From the NCBI GenBank assembly GCA_016716835.1, contig JADJUW010000001.1:2942001-3006000 (forward strand): DNA of 64,000 nucleotides, given 5' to 3'. Positions 62,696 to 64,000 of this stretch are shown piece by piece; positions within the stretch are counted from its first letter, which is position 1, and each line of letters starts with the position of its first letter. Under the pieces are notes generated by a model. That model had not been told where the DNA came from. It was given only the letters and a program-made list of their open reading frames with translations, and searched no databases. The position numbers and the translations under genes are program-made. Source of the DNA: Myxococcales bacterium. Its GTDB lineage: Bacteria; Myxococcota_A; Polyangia; Haliangiales; Haliangiaceae.

Positions 62696-63658
62696 ATGGC
62701 CAAGGGGACGGAGCATAAGCCAGGGTTTTATCCCCAGCCCAACGATTGGACCTGCGGGCCGTTTGCCTTAAAGCACGCGCTCATCGCGCTCGGCAAGCTC
62801 GTCGATGCCGCCGAGATTTCTGCGACCGCGCGCACGCATTGGTGGTCGGGCACTGACGAGATTCGCCTCGCGCGCGCCGCCCGTGAGTTTGACTGCGACT
62901 TGGTGCTCGAACGCCGACGCGACGAGGTCGCGGCACGCAAGGTCTTGACCAAGTTTCTCCGCGAGCAGACGCCGGTGCTGTTGTGCGTCGATGGCTGGGC
63001 GCATTGGATCACCGTGGTGCGCGCCGACGAAGGGCGCTTCGTCATCATCGATTCCAACCAAGACCCGGTGCTCAATATCTTGACGTGGCCGCAGCTGCGC
63101 GCGCGCTGGCGTTATCTCGACGTCGACTACGACAAGGACGAGCCGCCGATCTTGTACGACTTGCTCGCGGTGGCGCCGCGGTTTCGCACCGCGGTGAAGG
63201 CGGACTTCTCGGTTGAACGCGTCAAGTTCTTGCGGCGGCCCGCCAACCGCGCGCTGGCGCAGTTTTGGAACGAGTATCTGCAAGATTTGCTCGAGATCTG
63301 TCGCCCGCCATCGGTGCGCATGATGTCGCCGCTATCGATGGGGGAGTTTTTACGCCGCCATCAAGAGCTTATCGTGTCGCGCGTGCTGTATTGGCATGGC
63401 GATATCGAGCGCGAGCAGCTCACCCGCGTGCTGCGAAATTTCCGTTTCGTCAGCGAGACCTATGGCCTGGTAATTCCGCTGTCGCAGACTAGGCGGGCGG
63501 TGGCGGACGTCGCCATCTTGGTCGCGATGTGGGCGTGCGCGGCGCGCGGCATCGACAGCATGTATGGCGAAGGCACCGACAGCCCACCCGCGGGCACCCC
63601 TTCGCGGCGACGGTTGGCGCGCAAGACCATGCGCCCCGCACTCGCACGGCGACGTTAG
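62696..63658 (+). CDS. C39-like cysteine peptidase domain protein, probably cytoplasmic
   Basis: The 320-residue product starts MAKGTEHKPGFYPQPNDWTC. The C39/papain-like fold is visible: catalytic Cys in NDWTCGPFALKHALIALG, His in WAHWITVV, and a DSNQDP Asp/Asn. No signal peptide or membrane segment and no ABC-transporter partner, unlike bacteriocin C39 peptidases. The C-terminal ~140 residues (FWNEYLQDLLEI..., DIEREQLTRVL) are helical and of unknown function. It follows the hairpin element. Confidence 0.7.
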   Translation: MAKGTEHKPGFYPQPNDWTCGPFALKHALIALGKLVDAAEISATARTHWWSGTDEIRLARAAREFDCDLVLERRRDEVAARKVLTKFLREQTPVLLCVDGWAHWITVVRADEGRFVIIDSNQDPVLNILTWPQLRARWRYLDVDYDKDEPPILYDLLAVAPRFRTAVKADFSVERVKFLRRPANRALAQFWNEYLQDLLEICRPPSVRMMSPLSMGEFLRRHQELIVSRVLYWHGDIEREQLTRVLRNFRFVSETYGLVIPLSQTRRAVADVAILVAMWACAARGIDSMYGEGTDSPPAGTPSRRRLARKTMRPALARRR

Positions 63659-63669
63659 CAAACGTGGCG

Positions 63670-64000
63670 TTAGTTTTTTTCCGGCGAGGCTAAGGCGGTG
63701 GCGATGGTATGTGCCAAGGCGGGGCCAATACCTGCGGTGGCGGCGATGTCGGCTTCGCTGGCCGCGGCGACGCCGCGCACGGAGCCGAAGCGCACCAGCA
63801 GCGCCTTGCGACGCGCCGGCCCAACGCCTGGGATGCCGTCGAGCTCGCTGCCTAGCATGGCCTTGCTGCGGGTTTGGCGGTGAAACGCGTTGGCAAAGCG
63901 ATGCGCCTCGTCGCGCAGGCGTGCCAAGAGATAGAGCTCGGCGGTGTTGCGGCGCAGCTCGATGGCGTCTTTGGCGGCGTGGAGATACACGCGGTCGGGT
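63670..64000 (-). CDS. uvrC: Excinuclease ABC subunit C, C-terminal end (cut by window edge)
   Basis: The visible ~110 residues match the end of UvrC: an RNAse H-like segment ending RRNTAELYLLARLRDEAHRFANAFHR, then the helix-hairpin-helix pair (LDGIPGVGPARRKALLVRFGSVRGVAAASEADIAATAGIGPALAHTIATAL) that binds DNA during nucleotide excision repair. The start lies outside the window. The stop at 63670 is close to the opposing C39-like gene. Confidence 0.9.
   Translation of the reverse strand, partial: PDRVYLHAAKDAIELRRNTAELYLLARLRDEAHRFANAFHRQTRSKAMLGSELDGIPGVGPARRKALLVRFGSVRGVAAASEADIAATAGIGPALAHTIATALASPEKN

Overview
The window comes from a high-GC, Gram-negative, probably aerobic bacterium of the Myxococcota (former Myxococcales). 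Evidence: a protease with a MYXO-CTERM-like tail, an eukaryote-type Ser/Thr kinase, many predicted lipoproteins and Cys-rich secreted proteins, ECF sigma/anti-sigma pairs, a fused HAD-GT20 osmolyte enzyme and an F1Fo-ATP synthase with a dual b/b' stalk. The sequence is chromosomal, gene-dense and mostly single-copy housekeeping genes mixed with lineage-specific exported proteins. I saw no rRNA, tRNA, CRISPR array, prophage or complete insertion sequence. Finer placement within the phylum is not secure.

Layout. 1-2.0 kb: two tandem paralogues of an unknown protein with a Cys/His C-terminal domain. 2.0-7.3 kb: FtsK translocase (-), LolA (+), PspA (-), UppS (+). 7.4-11.8 kb: three tandem Cys-rich lipoproteins, a di-haem cytochrome c and a pair of paralogous lipoproteins. 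11.9-16.3 kb: ATP synthase F1 genes (epsilon, beta, gamma, alpha; - strand) behind a consensus promoter. 16.5-27.5 kb: a decayed nucleotidyltransferase with its small partner, a Trp-rich repeat protein, a second di-haem cytochrome, an ECF sigma/zinc-finger anti-sigma pair, YceI, glucosylglycerol synthase/phosphatase, two SPFH proteins and a pilin-like protein. 27.6-32.9 kb: nuclease-like and SDR genes, an Asp-rich calcium-binding-type lipoprotein and a two-component system. 32.9-35.5 kb: GreA/B-like factor and the ATP synthase stalk genes (delta, b, b') with a promoter nearly identical to the one in front of alpha. 35.7-43.7 kb: ArsB-type permease, a frameshifted lipoprotein, YhhQ/VUT transporter, rhomboid protease, RecA, a trypsin-like protease. 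43.7-48.3 kb: an ECF sigma/membrane anti-sigma/surface-repeat/barrel operon. 48.5-54.5 kb: KorAB, OmpA-like lipoprotein, two barrel-like proteins, an HU/IHF protein. 54.7-64 kb: membrane and exported proteins, CreD, an extensin-like peptidase, a frameshifted Ser/Thr kinase, the MYXO-CTERM protease, a 170-bp hairpin element, a C39-like cysteine peptidase and the end of uvrC.

Main points of interest. The ATP synthase genes are split into two loci about 17 kb apart, each behind a near-identical TTGACA/TATAAG promoter. The large nested palindrome at 62482-62651 is unlike anything else in the window. The tandem Cys/His proteins at the left edge may be a new enzyme or effector family. Two genes carry single-base frameshifts next to C/G runs, which may be real decay or sequence error. 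No complete, unmistakably new multi-gene system could be demonstrated from sequence alone.
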